Positions 24,447-38,384 are shown, numbered from the stretch's first letter. The stretch is 64,000 nucleotides of DNA from Ulota crispa (GCA_963920765.1 OY987249.1:3753230-3817229); one strand, 5' to 3'. Numbers and translations: made by a program. Notes: generated by a model not told the origin, from the sequence alone.

Positions 24447-24656
24447 ACGTGAACCCATTTGCGAGGCGGATTCGTCGAAGTTTTACAATCCGACAGAAAT
24501 TTTTCTGAGAGAGATTTGAAATGCAGTGTTTCGAAAGGATTGGTTGATGCAAAGTGGTGGATTCAACGTCGCAAAACCCGAATTAGGGTTTCGCGTGAGA
24601 AGGACCAAGTTCGATCAATTCCGAAAATCAGCTGCGAACGGACATCTCTTCTCAGC

Positions 24657-27600
24657 ATGGCTCGTAATCCTACTGGTAAGCGTTCTCTTTCTCGATTGTC
24701 GAAATTGTAACCAGAAGAAATTGCACCAGAAGAAGCTCTCAAGACCGAGAATTGTTGTATCTTGCTTATTGATGTGTATCCAAAATTTCGTTAGTAACAG
24801 ATCAGGCAGAGTTAACGAGCGCGATGAAATTTACTGAATTTTACACACAATAGTTTGTGCACTCGAGGATAAAGCGTCCGAACTCAGAAGCAATTGTTGT
24901 GTTTTCCGAGTACAGCTCTCCTCTTAATGCACATAATTCACATCCGGCTTGTGATGAAAATAGCAATGCATGGTAGAAGTATGAGGTTTTACTGGATCTC
25001 GGTATGAAAGAGAGCATGATTGTGGGACTAATTGCGTAATGGGATGGGAGTGTACTGTACAGACGATGTGAGCCAAGTAGTTCTGCTTTTAGACGTCAAT
25101 CCTTATTTCTGGAGTACGGAAGCGAGCCGCTCTAATGGACCTGCGAGCATTACGTTCGACCAATATTTCCAGCACGTAAGCTCCATTCTCCTCCATTGCT
25201 TTCCTTCCCTTCATTTGCTGTAAGAATCCTGTGTTAGCCCTGTCTTGTTCAAATGCAAGCTGTACAGACTCTAAAGATTAATCAGCATTGCATCACTCCT
25301 ATGCTTGCATAAACTTAATCCTAATGTCGATGCGCAGCTATAAGATGATGTGCTATTTATGTTTCATATAATTTTTTGTTTAATTTTCTAGCCAGTGCCA
25401 CGGAGCAGTGACAAAGTTGCTTCATCGTGTGCTTTCCAGTAGATATGAACTTCTAGAAGAACTATAATATACTAATTGAGTTTGATTCTGGAAGTGTCAA
25501 AGTTGAAGAGTTTGTTGCTTGATACTCTGTATTAGGGTAGAAGTAACTATTTAAGACACGGACCTAAATGAGTACATTCTAAAACCTTCTTCATTGTATA
25601 CATGTCGAATTTGCTTGACAAAGGAACTCGTGTTGGTTTTAGGTTACCTACCAATCATTTTTTGAATCCTTATCTCTAAAGCCAAACAACTCGTTCTTTG
25701 GTTATGTGGAACCGTCTTTGTTTTGCTGGTATGAATGTATTGAAATTTTCCCGTTATAAATGTAGATTACGGTGCTCAGCGCATTTAGGTGTGGTTACCT
25801 TACCGGTTGTTAATTTTGTGTATTTTGCAGGCTCTCATGTTCGTGAACGGCATCTTGTTGCTAAACCACACCAATAAAATCGTCGTCATTGCTGTAGGAT
25901 CAAGTACATGGTCAGTTGAAACCTCTGCATGGCTTTGGTTTGGTAGAAAGTAATGCAGTGGTGCTTGGATAAGGTCAATGCTTTGGGAGAGAAAAAACTG
26001 TTGATCATATCCAAGCATTGATTTAAAAAAAAACACTCCATTCAATTAACCTAGAACATAAAAAAGAGAGTGGGGACCTTGACACTATCCAAACATTTCT
26101 CTTACAAAGGTTGACCTTATCCAAGCACCACTGACAAATATCTGTCAGTTTGACGAGGTTGAAGCTGATGCTTAGTTTGTTTACCTATGCAGTGCTTTTC
26201 TTTATGACTCGATAGCCAATGAGGGGGTAAGTGGCAATACGAATGGAAACACGAAGCAGCAAGAGTCACGATCAGAGCTAATAACGCAAAGCATGCAGGA
26301 GTTTGTAAGCAAGGAGGAAGAAGCTATTAACGCAAATGCAGATTCTTCAAAAGGTCAACATTCAAGTTTTTCAGGCGCATTAGCAATGGCCCTTTGCTGT
26401 ATCCTACCTGCCTCTCATGAATGGGCCAACTAGTTTTCGTTGAATTCATGTTTGCTTGCAGTCGGGTTAGAAACTTGTTGGGAAGTTGTGTGTCATTAGA
26501 TAAAAACAGAGAAATCATCTAGTCTGCAAAAATGCAAAGATTCCATTGAACCTAAAAACGGGCCACCCAGATGTGATGCTTAGAAGCACCTTGAGCGGCA
26601 TTATTGTTCCTTGATTGAGATTGAACAGATATCCAAAGAGTTCTGAGAGGACCTCTTCCACATCCCCGTCCTAGGGTGTGTTTATTCTTACCTTCCACTT
26701 TTTTACTTTTCTTTTGTTTACCGAACGCAACTTCGGTCACTCATCTTTAGAATGTCGTGGCTGATAGCTTTTTCCTTTGAAGATGATACCCAGTACTTTG
26801 TGGTGGTTTGTTTACACTCTAGGGATTGCTTCATCTTTTACACTCTTTGGTTACCCTTTAATGCAGTGCATGCTTCACAGATATTGTGTCTGCAAGGGTC
26901 CCCAGATGCTCCGTATCAGTAAGGATTATTGCTTTCGTACCTTCTGTCTGAGCTGATACATTAAACTGGCCCATATGAATTTTAGTAAGGGCAATTCCTG
27001 TGATGCGTAGATGTCTTCCATAGTCGACTGATTTCTTGCTACTTTATAGATGTGTTATTTTAGGAGTTTTATGTACTCTTGGGTCTCAAAATTTCTGCAT
27101 GGTTTTGCAGATACATCTCTGTCATGAACTCCATTTTTTCTGCTCAAAGAAACGGGGTAATATGTCTCATCTTTACATAGTTGCTTCAGTTGTTCCCTTT
27201 TCTGGTTAAGTTGTTAGTTTCTTCTTGTTGATTCTTTTTTTGGTTCTCTTACTGCTAGAGCTTCTTCTATGTTGTTGCCAGGTTCCAATCGATGCTTGTG
27301 TTATTGGAAGCCAAAATTCAGCGTTTCTACAGCAGGTATACAGCAGGACTCGCTATTTTTCTATTTATTTGATCGTTCAGTTTTTCGCAATGCATTTTTG
27401 GCATGTGACTGCATTGAATATGCGTACGACTTTCCCTTTCTTGGCACCTTAAACTTGTTTTAACAAGAAAGAATCCTGGAATTTTTGTTCTGGGATGGGT
27501 TATGGCCAGGCATCGCATATCACTGGTGGAATCTATATGAAACCTCCGCAACCAGACGGGCTTTTTGAGTATTTGATGGTACATGATATCTTCTACTCAA

Positions 27601-28760
27601 CCAGTGAAAACCGTCTGAATGTCTTATTTGAAAATCTCTTCACCTCTTTGTAGAAACCATGAAACTAGGGTTGTTTGGGATCTGGTTATTCTCCTGCTTA
27701 TTGTTCCCATATGCATTTGGATTGCATATATTCGCTCTGAGAAGCACAAGTTTAGCGACCCTCTAGACCTTGGAGTTTACATTGACTCTCCTGAGCAGCG
27801 ATTCCGAACGAGATTTTCGTAGTTAGCTCTGGTCTAAAAACACTGCTAAAACTGCTAAAATTCCAATACAAACACTGATAAATATTTTTCTTTTAGTTTT
27901 GTATTGATTTTGGTAGAGTTCTGCTAAATCTAGCCACACCTATGAACACTGCTCTTGAATGTGCAGATGATATTTGCTACTGATCTCTTCTCTCGGCAGT
28001 TTCTCCAACTACCACGACCTGCTGGAGTAGATTTTCGTGCTTCGTAAGCTACTTTTTCACCCCTTTCGAAATTTTCTGCACAAACTTGGGAAGAGTTTAT
28101 ATTGGGTGCTACAATATATCTAAATTTTAGCAATTCTTTTTGTTGACGAGAGAGGTGTTCGCCATAATGTGCAACTCCTGTAGGTGGGCTACTAAGTGGG
28201 TCGTAAAAGTGTCGAACTATGTAGGATCTCTTCATTTTTTGTCCATTTTTTGTAGTAACTTCTTCGGAATTGGTACTAGGCACAGTAATTTGACATTTTG
28301 ATGCAGTTTTCACTAATCAAAGGTGTTTTTTAACTTACCATTGGTGGGCTTCATAATTTTTATATACAGGTGCTTCTGTCATAAGAAAACAATCGACATG
28401 GGTTTTGTATGTTCAGTTTGCCTCTCAATCTTTTGCAAGCATCATCAAAACTGTTCTACCTGCGGGTATGTATCATCCTAATGAACCCATGTCAAATGTT
28501 ATTAGATGTCTTTGCCTACATTTAACTGTCCATTTATCTATGAATGTATGAGCTAGATTTGAGGTTTGTTCCAGTTTTTGGAATTCAATGTCTCGATCGA
28601 GATGAATTGGCGCTTCTACATTTTTATTACTTGAATAATTTTTTGTGGAATATTTTTAGAAGATATCTGAATTGATCGGTCTGATCTTTGCAGAGCAACG
28701 TTTTCTAAGGCCAATGTCGGTGTCGTTACTGGGATGAAACGGAAGGCACCTGGAGCATGA
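24657..28760 (+). CDS. TFB4: TFIIH core subunit TFB4/p34 (spliced, 12 exons)
   Basis: Subunit of the general transcription and nucleotide-excision-repair factor TFIIH (human GTF2H3/p34, yeast Tfb4), which acts in the nucleus with the p44 subunit. Exons: 24657-24675, 25063-25175, 25831-25910, 26193-26398, 26629-26675, 26881-26918, 27111-27156, 27282-27335, 27510-27578, 27967-28043, 28370-28465, 28694-28760. All phases agree; 303 aa, close to my recollection of about 301 for the Arabidopsis protein. The N-terminal von Willebrand A-like fold starts with [17 protein letters not shown]. Other family landmarks are [32 protein letters not shown] and [13 protein letters not shown]. The C-terminal zinc-binding region has Cys 251, 253, 264, 267, 272, 278 and 281 with nearby His. 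The start gives only six residues before the conserved DDVS, as in relatives. Introns 3 and 9 carry MITEs. Confidence 0.95.
25956..26133. mobile_element. 178-bp MITE in TFB4 intron 3
   Basis: Begins CAGTGGTGCTTGGATAAGGT and ends with its reverse complement, giving a perfect 23-bp terminal inverted repeat. The CAGTG start resembles hAT ends, but I could not find a matching 8-bp target duplication. It is non-coding. Confidence 0.75.
27796..27951. mobile_element. hAT-like MITE in TFB4 intron 9
   Basis: A 156-bp element starting CAGCGATTCCGAACGAG and ending TATGAACACTG. It resembles the elements at 56514-56678 and 57678-57840 in length and internal landmarks (TTAGCTC, ACACTGCTAAAA, TAGCCACA). 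The flanking octamers CTCCTGAG and CTCTTGAA agree at six of eight positions, consistent with an aged 8-bp target duplication. It stops 15 bases before exon 10. Confidence 0.65.
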
Positions 28761-31700
28761 CAGATGATATGATAGAGGGTATATAATGCAAGTAAATACT
28801 ATTTAATCATTTTTGGAATTTGTGATGACAAGTTCATGTGCTCTGAAAATTTCGTAGCTCTAATTCTCAGGTTGTGGAAGACTCTAGCATCTGGAAATGA
28901 GCTGTGCGAAGTTAACCTAGAAGTAGGGAGAGACTTTAACTTGGCTTGAGTGGAGAAAATTTCTGACTTTCAGTATAAGGTGGTGTGTCCTAAAACTGCT
29001 GCTCTAAAAGTGTACTCTGATAGCCTGTAATAGTGTCCTGTAACACACAGATTACGTATCGACTATTTTTATTTGCAAATGGCGCACTTTGAAATGGGGT
29101 GCTTTTATAGCACTTATCTATCTCAACTTCTAAATTAGACTTTCCAAAGATATCTTGAAGTGTTTAACTCTCCTAAAAACATGGATGAGCATTCAGGAGG
29201 ACAGTTTATAGACAATCCTCCTTGCATTATACATGATTCATGTGGTCTTACTGTTACTATGTATCAATTTTAAGCAATATTTGGGTTACAATACAATATG
29301 AGGTAGACAATTCTAGAGTCTAATCAATTTTGTCTTGACTATATTTCACTATATTTGAGAATTGTCGAATATAGAATACACTATTTACATTACTTGAAAT
29401 CTTTCGACCCAAAGTGTCTGAATTAAAAATAGAAAACTTAATTTGAACTTTCATAACATATCTGAGTAATTTTGAATGTATATATACATGTATATACATG
29501 TATACTTAGTCATTTAGATTGGTATACTTTGTCAAGAAAAATCTCCCTTGTGTTAAAACATTTTGTTATCTTCTTATGTCAATGTTCACATTTCTAGAAG
29601 GTATAGAAACCCAAAGAAACCTTTGGATACAAAAGTCAAATTTGTTGTGGCAAAGTTTTTGTTACAATGTATAAGTTTCATGTGCAATTCCAATATGGCC
29701 CAAGTTGAAAACATCAATAAGTGATAGTAGTCAAATCCATTTCTACTTTATGACTACACCAGTAATGAAATCTAATACTAATTATGAACTTTAACACCAG
29801 ATGTCAATAATTTTGTTAACATTACCAACATTAAATGTCAACATGGTCACTAATAACCAACTAAATTCCCAGCACCATAAATTGGTAGCAAGCTAGTTCA
29901 CCCTGCACTAAAATAGTATCCAATAAGAACACTAATTGTTCAATTAGATGACAACCAAAGTGAATTTTATGATAAGGCAAGTAATACTATAAGTACTATA
30001 AGTACTATAGCACTAAATTTCACTACTAATGTAGAGGTTGTGTTTGTTAACCAAAGTCATTGTTATACTCTTACCACATTGCTACACCATTTCTAGATAG
30101 TTAAGGTCATACAAGGATATAGTTAACTTTTCATTCCTAAATTGATTATGTGTAAATTTCCTTGAATTTACAATTATTTTGGCTTTTATTTATTCTTGTC
30201 AATTTGATTCTAAATGGTCAAGATTTCAAGTTTACAATAGTTGCTTTTTTTTATTATACTTTGATTTTTTTGGTTTTTTTAAAAGTCAATTATATATCAC
30301 AAAGACTTGTAAAGAACACTTATTTGTATGTGTGAGTAAAAGAATGTGAAGTTAATGAACAACAAAGTTCCCACATAATTCAATTGAAAGGGATAAAGAG
30401 AATTTGAAGCCCCATTTGAACCTCTTAGTCCAGAAGGGTAAACCAATTGAACAAAGGATGTATATGATGTAATAAAGAAGTGCATTCATTAGTTCTAATG
30501 GCTTTCAATTATTGATTTATGTGGTATTGATTTATGTACTTTAAGATGCTAGAAGGTAGTGTGTAGTTCATGCACAAGAGCATGCTATGACATATACATA
30601 TTTGAAGTGATATTAATTTAAACTAATTTTCATTTATTGTGGCCATTAAGCCTATGGTAGTCTTGATAAGAACTTCAAATATCAAGGGTCACAATAGTAT
30701 CTCTTACTATTACCGGTAATATGAACCCACAATGTAGTGTAAGATACTTAAACAAGTGTATAAAGTGCAAAATTAATGGTAACAATAGTTAATATATGAA
30801 ATTAGATCTTGTTTAAATGTTCATTTGTTCTCTTCTTTATCTATTATTAATAAACATGGAATGATGTTAGTAAGATATTTATTTGCACTGAATTTGTTAT
30901 TAGTGTACAAATTAGCATTTTTGACAAAAAAAAAACAAAAAATAAAGGTAGAGGTATCTAAATGCAACATTCAAAATATTGCACCACAATGACATTGGTT
31001 TACGAATTTGTACTAACATAACATCAAATCTTATGTTTGTTTTAGGTCCTCTACCGTAGCATTGTTAAGCAGTCCAGTTGACACATTTTTTGTTGTTTTC
31101 AAATCCTTCAATTGAATGACAAGAATTTATAAGAATTTGGTCATTACAATGATAATAAGCAGCTTAAACGTGATGTTGTTTTCTTCTTTACATGCTTACA
31201 AGTCCAATATCAGCAAGAACATTTCAAAAGAGTTGAAGGACAATCATTGTTCGACACCAACACATTTTGTACCCTTAAATTGATACAAAATATTGTTGCC
31301 AAGTCAACAAGAAACTTTCAATTTTTAGCAAATTTGGAATAAATTACTATTTTCTTTAAATTTCAATTAAGAAGTATGGGGTGATTCCATTGTCCAACAT
31401 CCAAACCTACGTTTTCATATCCCTCCTATGATTTTTTAATGCAATTCCAATAACAATATTCTAAAGATCAAATCCCACATGAATAATAAGAGTATTAGCA
31501 ATTTTAAGAGTTGTGGCTGGAAATGCTCTTCACGAAAAAGGGCTGTTCAGTAGCAGAACACGTGCAAATACATTGAGATACCGACATTCAAAGGTTCTTC
31601 AACATCCAAAACAACAATAAATATTTGTCAATCAGCACCAGAACTGTAAACTACGTCTAATCAACAAAAGGAATCAGTATGATAGCGACTCAAGGTTATA

Positions 31701-31999
31701 GTAAGAGAGCTTCACATTTACAAGTAAAGAGTAGCATAAAATGTTCTTCAATGTTCACTGAAATCCTTCCAAAGATCTCACATAATTCCCACATAAAACT
31801 TCCGTAAAGGGAAGCGAGTTTCTTTTTTATTTGAGCAGATTATTAAGCTCATCTTTTTATCTCGGTTATCTAATAGCTCAGAGATAATCTTGAGGACCTG
31901 AATGTACCGATACAAGAGCAATGAAATCCCTTATATTAGAAAATCAGATATTTTGGAAGATAATGTGTAAGAAAATCTCACAGAAAAGCTCTAATACCG
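28761..31999. other. Intergenic DNA between convergent TFB4 and amylase genes
   Basis: Holds the two 3' flanks and AT-rich DNA with short simple repeats, such as TATATACATG twice near 29480 and AGTACTATA copies near 29990. No open frame with recognisable motifs is present. The plus-strand frame 31921-32304 overlaps the amylase last exon antisense and is a shadow. Confidence 0.5.
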
Positions 32000-34900
32000 T
32001 TAAGCTGACAAGAGACGCTGGTGCTTTTGCCAAATTGCATACGACTGGCCAAACGTTGCCAGCTCCCAGTCATCCCAACTCGGGCTCCAGTCTCCATCGC
32101 CAATCTTCATGCACACTTTTTGGTCGATCATGGCTGCATAGACGTTGTTGTCTGCAACCAGGATTTCCACTTTGGAGCGACTGTGCAGATCTTGCCGTTT
32201 ACGGATTGCTATCTGTACCAGTTGAAAAAGCACACGACCTTATTACCCTACCAGCTCTGGCTTTGTCTCTCACAAAACTCGAACTAAATCACGGTGTAAC
32301 GTAAGGAATATTATCTCAAGCATTATAACTCAAAATGCAGAAGTGTGATTATTTTTTAGAGCTGACTGGAGAGATTACTTTGGAAAACAAGAGCCAAATG
32401 CGTTGAGGTCAGATCTGCATTACATATGTTAAATATGCATTTGAAATTTATGCAGTTTCAAAAGGGGCATAGATATTTAGCTGAGTCGTGCTGACACCAC
32501 TTCTTAATTAAAAGCCAACGCTAGCGAAGGGGAGTCAATGTAGGAGACAGGTTGAGACTCCTAACGGTACTTAGTGTTGTTGAACCTAACAAGTAGTAAC
32601 AATGAACAATGTTGCAAGAAAAAACAAGGCTTGGAAGGCTTGGGAGAGTACCATGCGGAGAATCTCGTCTCGTAAGCTTGTTCCCCAGTCGTATATATGA
32701 TCCCAAAATACGCAGGGTTGGCCTGGATGGGTAAGGATATATGCATAACCCTGCACAAAACCCTCTAATCAGCAAACACAATCGAGAGATCTCAGGTTTC
32801 AGGTTTAGAGTCTAGGGTTTAGTGCGCGCCTTCTACTTCTGCACACCATCCAAGAAAAGCATATTTTCTAACTTCAGAGAGAATTCTAGTACCTGTGCAA
32901 CGTGGTCTGATGGAAATGGCCAAAAACCCTGCAAGCATACCCAATCAATCAGACTTACCAGCATCAGGGGTACTGAATATAGAAGCTTTCCTACTCGAGA
33001 AAGCAAACAGTTATACAAGTGTTGTAGAATAAACAAGCATCAACTTGTTAAATGTACAGAAAAGGTAGGATCTACACCCAAAGTGAATATAAAGAAAGGA
33101 GATAATTATCATTAAGTGGCACCTGAGTGGATCCAGTGTCATGATTGTCAACGAAGGTAACAGCACGAGAAGCCCACATGCCAAGCACACCAGGAGGTCG
33201 ACCTTGTCCGTCACGAAGCCTCCACCATTGCTTTTTGCCCACCGCTTCCTACTTTCGTTTGAAACCAGACATTATATCACAACGATAGACTTGTCAACGC
33301 GTCACTTCTGTGCTTCATCAAAGCCTCTAGATTACAGGGTGTTTGTAGAGCTAAGAAAAGTGAGACGTTTGCTGAAATGATCAAACTAGTAGAAGAAGCT
33401 TGGAGCTGGGAACGATCTTACCTGAAGGATGGCTTTTGTGGTAAAATCAAATGCACATGCTACACCTGAACAGCCATCAATCCAATTCACTGTACGCTGT
33501 CGGTGTGCATCTGTAGTGATTACCCAATAAACACAATAAGTGTATTAAGTAAAATCTTTATTCAGTTGGCAATATTTCATTAAAGGGACAAATTCTCTGT
33601 TGATACAAGTAATAAGAAAAATGAGTTTGAAAGAGAACCCTGGTTGTAGTCAAGTTCGTAATTAGGTCCAACGTATTTGCATGAATCCCAATATTCTCCA
33701 ATCGAAATGTAAGGTTGAGCAGCGTCAAGGAACTCCTTCACGAATCTCGGTGCATAGCTGTACACCCACATGTTCTCTATAAGCTAATTTGAATTGCACT
33801 GAAAAAATGACTACCTCGTATGTATGAGCATAGTAAATACGGTAACATGCATAACACTCAAGCTTTAGTCTTGTAGTTATTGATAATGCTAAGAAAATAT
33901 GTGACCAAGTGTAAGCAAACTTCGACAAATTCTATACAATGACGAATTTCGTACCCCTTGGAAAAATCAAACCGGAAGTCCATGAACCCGAGGTCGTTGC
34001 GGACCCATCGCATCCAGTTTTTGAGGTCATTACGAACAAATTCTTGAGTATGATCAATATTTGGCGCGCCTTCAAATATAATTCCAGTTTTCGGATTTCC
34101 CTGATCACACCAAATCAGAAAGTAAAATGACCTGCTCAGGATATACCAAATGCTATGACCATTACTGAAGTAGTAGCCGAAGTTAGTTTCCATCGTTGCA
34201 CTCTAGAGATTACAAATAAAATCTAAAAATATTAAAAAATAACAAGTTGTAGACTTCAAAAGACAATAAAGGCTTTTCTTTAATCCCTCTTCCTGGACAT
34301 AAAGAACATTGACGAGCACTGTAGGTACGTAAGTGTCATACTAAAGAACATAACCTAAAAAACCATCCAATTGCTTGGTACATCCAGAAGATATGGTTTA
34401 GTCACATACGAGGCCGCCGGTATCACAAGTGACAGCATGCTCATCCCAAGGCATTGGCATCCCGTCGTAGCGGTTGTAAAGACCTCCCCACCCTTGACAG
34501 CTTCCAATTCGATGATTGATTACAATGTCTGCCATTGCTCGAATTCCACTCTCTTTTGTTCGACGTAACAAATCCCGAAGCTCACGGTCGCTTCCGTATG
34601 GTGTGTTCAACGAATACAAGTCTCGAGGAAGGTAACCTGGTTCATCCATCACATTCAACTTACACCCTTAGCTAGGAGAACAAATAAAAAACACACCAGC
34701 ATAAGAATACTACAAAAGACGAGTTGCCAACATGAGGTGAGAGAGTCTGACCTTGGGGAGCAAGAGAGTCCCAGGCCGGAGGTAGCCACAAGGACGTGAA
34801 TCCCCAGTTTGCCAATTCGTCTACGCGATTAGAAAGCAGGTTCCACCAACGCTGAGAATGCGATTCCCAGTTAAAAGCCTACATACCAGGAACAGATCAT

Positions 34901-36230
34901 GAGTACAGTGTTTTGTTTCGATACCGGTGGTTCCCTAGTGATTAGTTACTACAAGAAGGGTAATATTTATGCATAGAGAGTTTAAATCAAAATCAGAAGC
35001 AGCAAATTAATCCAGACACCAGGGTTATAAACTACGAAGAGTTCCTTTTATAGCACAGGCGAAGAAATAGATATCCTTTGCTCCGTTGTGCTAAAGCTGT
35101 ACCTGAAGAAAGATTTCTCTGCCTCTTTGAATGAGGTCATCCTCTGTCATGGTCAAGTCATTACTATTAGCTATATGTTGGACAATTCTAGATCTAGTTG
35201 AGGCACTATTCATTTGCTTTAAAACAATTTGTAGGAATTGGGAAGGTTGCAAGAGAATGACAGAATATTCAATTGGTTATCATAGTATGAAACCATCATA
35301 ATCCTATTAAGCTGAAAATAAGTGCTGTCGACTTCACTTACTCAGAATCTCTTGCTCTGGGAGAACCTCGTCAACGTGAGCCCACACAGGCTCCTGCACG
35401 AATATCCAATTTCAAAAACTTAATAGCCAAAAAAAGCTTGAATACCTCTCAAGCAAAGTAAAGCTAAACAAGTAGCAGTAAAATAACAAACAAGAGAAAT
35501 AACAGCTCGTAGTGTTTGCCAACTGCTAAAGGTAAAGTTCATACCACGGAATCATTAGTACTCTTTTCAGGTGCCTTGCGCTCAGCATCAAATTCCTACA
35601 CGTAAGTGCCATTACAAATGTACAATACAAACCATTCCTTACAGATATTTTGGATTCACCAGTAGCTTATGAAGTAAAGAAACAGCATCAACCCATGAGC
35701 AGTCACTAAATCTCCAAATAGTACATATAAAGGAGAAAGATCAATCTTGAGCAAAAACAAAGACACTCAACATAATCCTTTTCTAGCAAGAGCTCCAACA
35801 GCTTAAAGCTTTTTCTTAAATGTTCATCTTGTGGTAGAAAAGTCAAAATAGTTGTACAAAGATGCATGCCAAGTACCTTTAGAAACTTTCCAGACGCACT
35901 GCCTCTCGTTAACTCGTCCCGTTGCGATCGAGCACCTTGAGGTCTACTTTCTCCTGCTCCATCGACCTGGTACTTATTCCACAACCCGTATGTAAAACTC
36001 TGCATCTTATTTGGACTTGCATAACAAGAATTCCGTACATAATAGCACGCCAGTGTATTCAAATCACAGTAAATCCAGAAGGCTCTATCTTAGTATGTAA
36101 AAACATTAAAAAAATCAGCTAGTGTGCTATTAATCAAGACCTGCAATTAGCCCTTAATCGTGAAGTAGCAAAACAAGACCTGAGGGATGGAGAATAACCC
36201 TGAGGGACGATCTGGATGCGAGTCCTCCAT
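32000..36230 (-). CDS. AMY: Alpha-amylase, GH13 (spliced, 14 coding exons)
   Basis: Endo-hydrolysis of alpha-1,4 bonds in starch. Exons in transcript order: 36230-36180, 35966-35877, 35595-35545, 35393-35342, 35143-35103, 34878-34752, 34636-34410, 34100-33955, 33757-33639, 33510-33422, 33248-33123, 32928-32893, 32750-32652, 32212-32000. All phases agree; 488 aa. The catalytic barrel starts at about residue 96 ([12 protein letters not shown]). Conserved GH13 regions: DIVINHR (174-180), DFRFDFSKG with nucleophile Asp258, IGEYWD with acid Glu283, and FVDNHD with Asp368. The plant amylase C-domain ends near [14 protein letters not shown]. The 95-residue hydrophilic N-terminal extension shows neither a clear signal peptide nor a typical plastid transit peptide, so location is uncertain (cytosolic or unusual). 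The barrel exons are certain; the first four short exons rest on phase and splice sites only. Confidence 0.92.
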
Positions 36231-37815
36231 TACTTCAAGTTCTCAGTGCAGATAAGCGGGATACCTTAACAAATCATAACAAGAGATTACAAGCCAAAAG
36301 TCATCAACACACATAACATTTAAATTTCAGACATTGAAAAGATGCAACATCAGAACATAGAAGTACATATCTGTCAGGAGCATTGATAACACACCAAGCA
36401 TTGATACATTCAAAGCACAAAACTCTTTTCCTAAACCCTAGAACTTCTGTTCCAGTCTCTCTCTCTCTCTCTCTCAAACCTTACACTTTCTCTCTCAGCT
36501 CACCACGAACCTGAACCATCTCCAAACCCTAACTAACGCATGTCTCTTTCAACTCAATTCCAGAGAAAACTGGCTCCATCACTGAACCAGAAACAACACT
36601 AATACATCGACGCCAAATTTATTTCACACAACATTTGAATATTAATCCAAAACCTAATTATAAAAACGAAACACCAAATCATAACGCAAATCATCTCATC
36701 TAGAGGAAAACCAGAATTGACATTCATATAACAACTACAGAACAAATATTAGAATCTAGGTTTATTCAACGAACCAGTAAGTTAGTTTAATTAGACTCCG
36801 TAGTTAATCAAACCGATTTCGACAGCACGTATCATTTCTAATTATCGTGTCGAAACTCCTCTTTCGTATCGATCGGGAGGTTGAAAACTTTCTTGTAGCA
36901 ATTTGTGCTCCCTGGTACCTTCATGTAACAATTTCTTGTCTCTAGGTCTTCGATCGCATTAAAATTTATATTATACAACATGTTGCTGAATGAAGAAACA
37001 AAACTAGGAGTCTCGATATCAATAGATTCCGAAATCTGAGAAAATCAATTAATAGAGCAAGCTGGATTCTCTAGAGCAAGAAACACGAGGAATAATAAAA
37101 ACGATTACATCCCATCGCAATTTCGCATAAGAAACGTACTCTCTCCACAAACTTCGACGGATTTAGCTTCATGTAACAATATTTGTTTCTAGGTCACCGA
37201 TCGCATTAAAAGAGATATCATACAACGTGTTGCTGAATGAAGAAACGACACTAGGAGTCTCGATCAATAGATTCCAAAATCTGAGAAAATCAATTCATAG
37301 AGCAAGCTGGATTCTCTAGAGCAAGAAACGCGAGGAACGATAAATGCAATTAGATTCCATTACAATTTCTCATTAGAAACGTACTCTCTCCACAAACTTC
37401 GACGGCTTTAGCTTCATGTAACAATATTTTTTCTAGGTCACCGATCGCATTAAAAGAAATATCATACAACGTGTTGCTGAATGAAGAAACAACACTAGAA
37501 GTCTCGATATCAATAGATTCCGAAATCTGAGAAAATCAATTAATAGCTAGAGCAGGCTTGATTCTCTAGAGCAAGAAACACGAGGAATGATAAATGCGAT
37601 TAGATTCCATTGCAATTTCGAATAAGAATCGTACTCTCTCCACAAACTTCGACGGGATTTAGTATAAGTTAGTAACGAAGAGAAATTAGCAATGTAAGTG
37701 ACTACTTTTGCTGTTGAGAACCATTTGAGACTCAAAAATGTTGCGATCCAGAATCTAAGAAGAACTGTGGATACAAAGAAATACGTACACGAGATGACGG
37801 AGCACGGATTTTGAG
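36231..37815 (-). other. Amylase 5' leader or leader intron
   Basis: Upstream of the proposed amylase ATG there is no long open frame. The stretch includes a CT microsatellite (about 36458-36477) and the ~245-bp tandem repeat described separately. A spliced leader starting near 37.8-37.9 kb is likely, given donor-like GTACGT sequence just inside the short upstream frame region. Confidence 0.45.
36900..37670. repeat. ~245-bp tandem repeat, three copies, amylase leader
   Basis: Three copies share GATCGCATTAAAA, CAACGTGTTGCTGAATGAAG, TGGATTCTCTAGAGCAAG and CTCTCCACAAACTTCGACGG. The GATCGCATT landmark recurs at 36953, 37200 and 37444 (periods of 247 and 244 bp). The copies are similar but not identical. 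They lie in the non-coding 5' part of the amylase gene. Confidence 0.85.
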
Positions 37816-37821
37816 GATGAG

Positions 37822-37878
37822 TTACGGAGGGGCGACGTCGGTGTTGCAGTAATGAATGCTTGGAGGTTGCTCCGCCAT
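37822..37878 (-). other. Possible upstream ORF of the amylase mRNA (18 codons)
   Basis: Reads MAEQPPSIHYCNTDVAPP and stops. It lies about 1.6 kb of genomic DNA before the main ATG and would be in the leader if transcription starts near 37.9 kb. It may lower translation of the main frame. The transcript start is not known from the sequence. Confidence 0.35.
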
Positions 37879-38384
37879 AGCTGAGCTTCTAGAAAGGGGC
37901 AGCAGCACTGAAAGCCGCGCCACAACGGAAACCAGGACGACTTGAACTGGTCTAAAATCAGCGACTGTGGTACAGTTTGGATATTTGTTGAAGAGTGTGG
38001 TGATTTGATGAAGATGGATGTTTTTCGGTTAATTTTACATTAAAATTCCTTACATGTTGAATTGTGAAATGTAATCACAAGCTCAGCAAATATACTAGGC
38101 AAATGACTACGTATATACCCTAGCTATTGGTGCTTACTATGCTACGAATTCATCATTGGAATTTATTAGGATTTTTAATGTTAAATTAGTGGTTGGTGCT
38201 TGCTATGCTATGCATTTACCATTGGAATTTTATTAGGGCTTTCATATGTTAAATAGATAAAATGCAAAGTAAAAAACTTAACAAGTTTTCAAAATGTATC
38301 TATGTGATAACATCATAAAAATTGGAGATGTGATATTATAGAGGTCAAGGTGTGATATTATAGATTTCACTATGAATTTAGTAG

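Noticed and set aside
31921-32304. Plus-strand frame over the amylase 3' end
   Set aside because: It is antisense to the well-supported last amylase exon.
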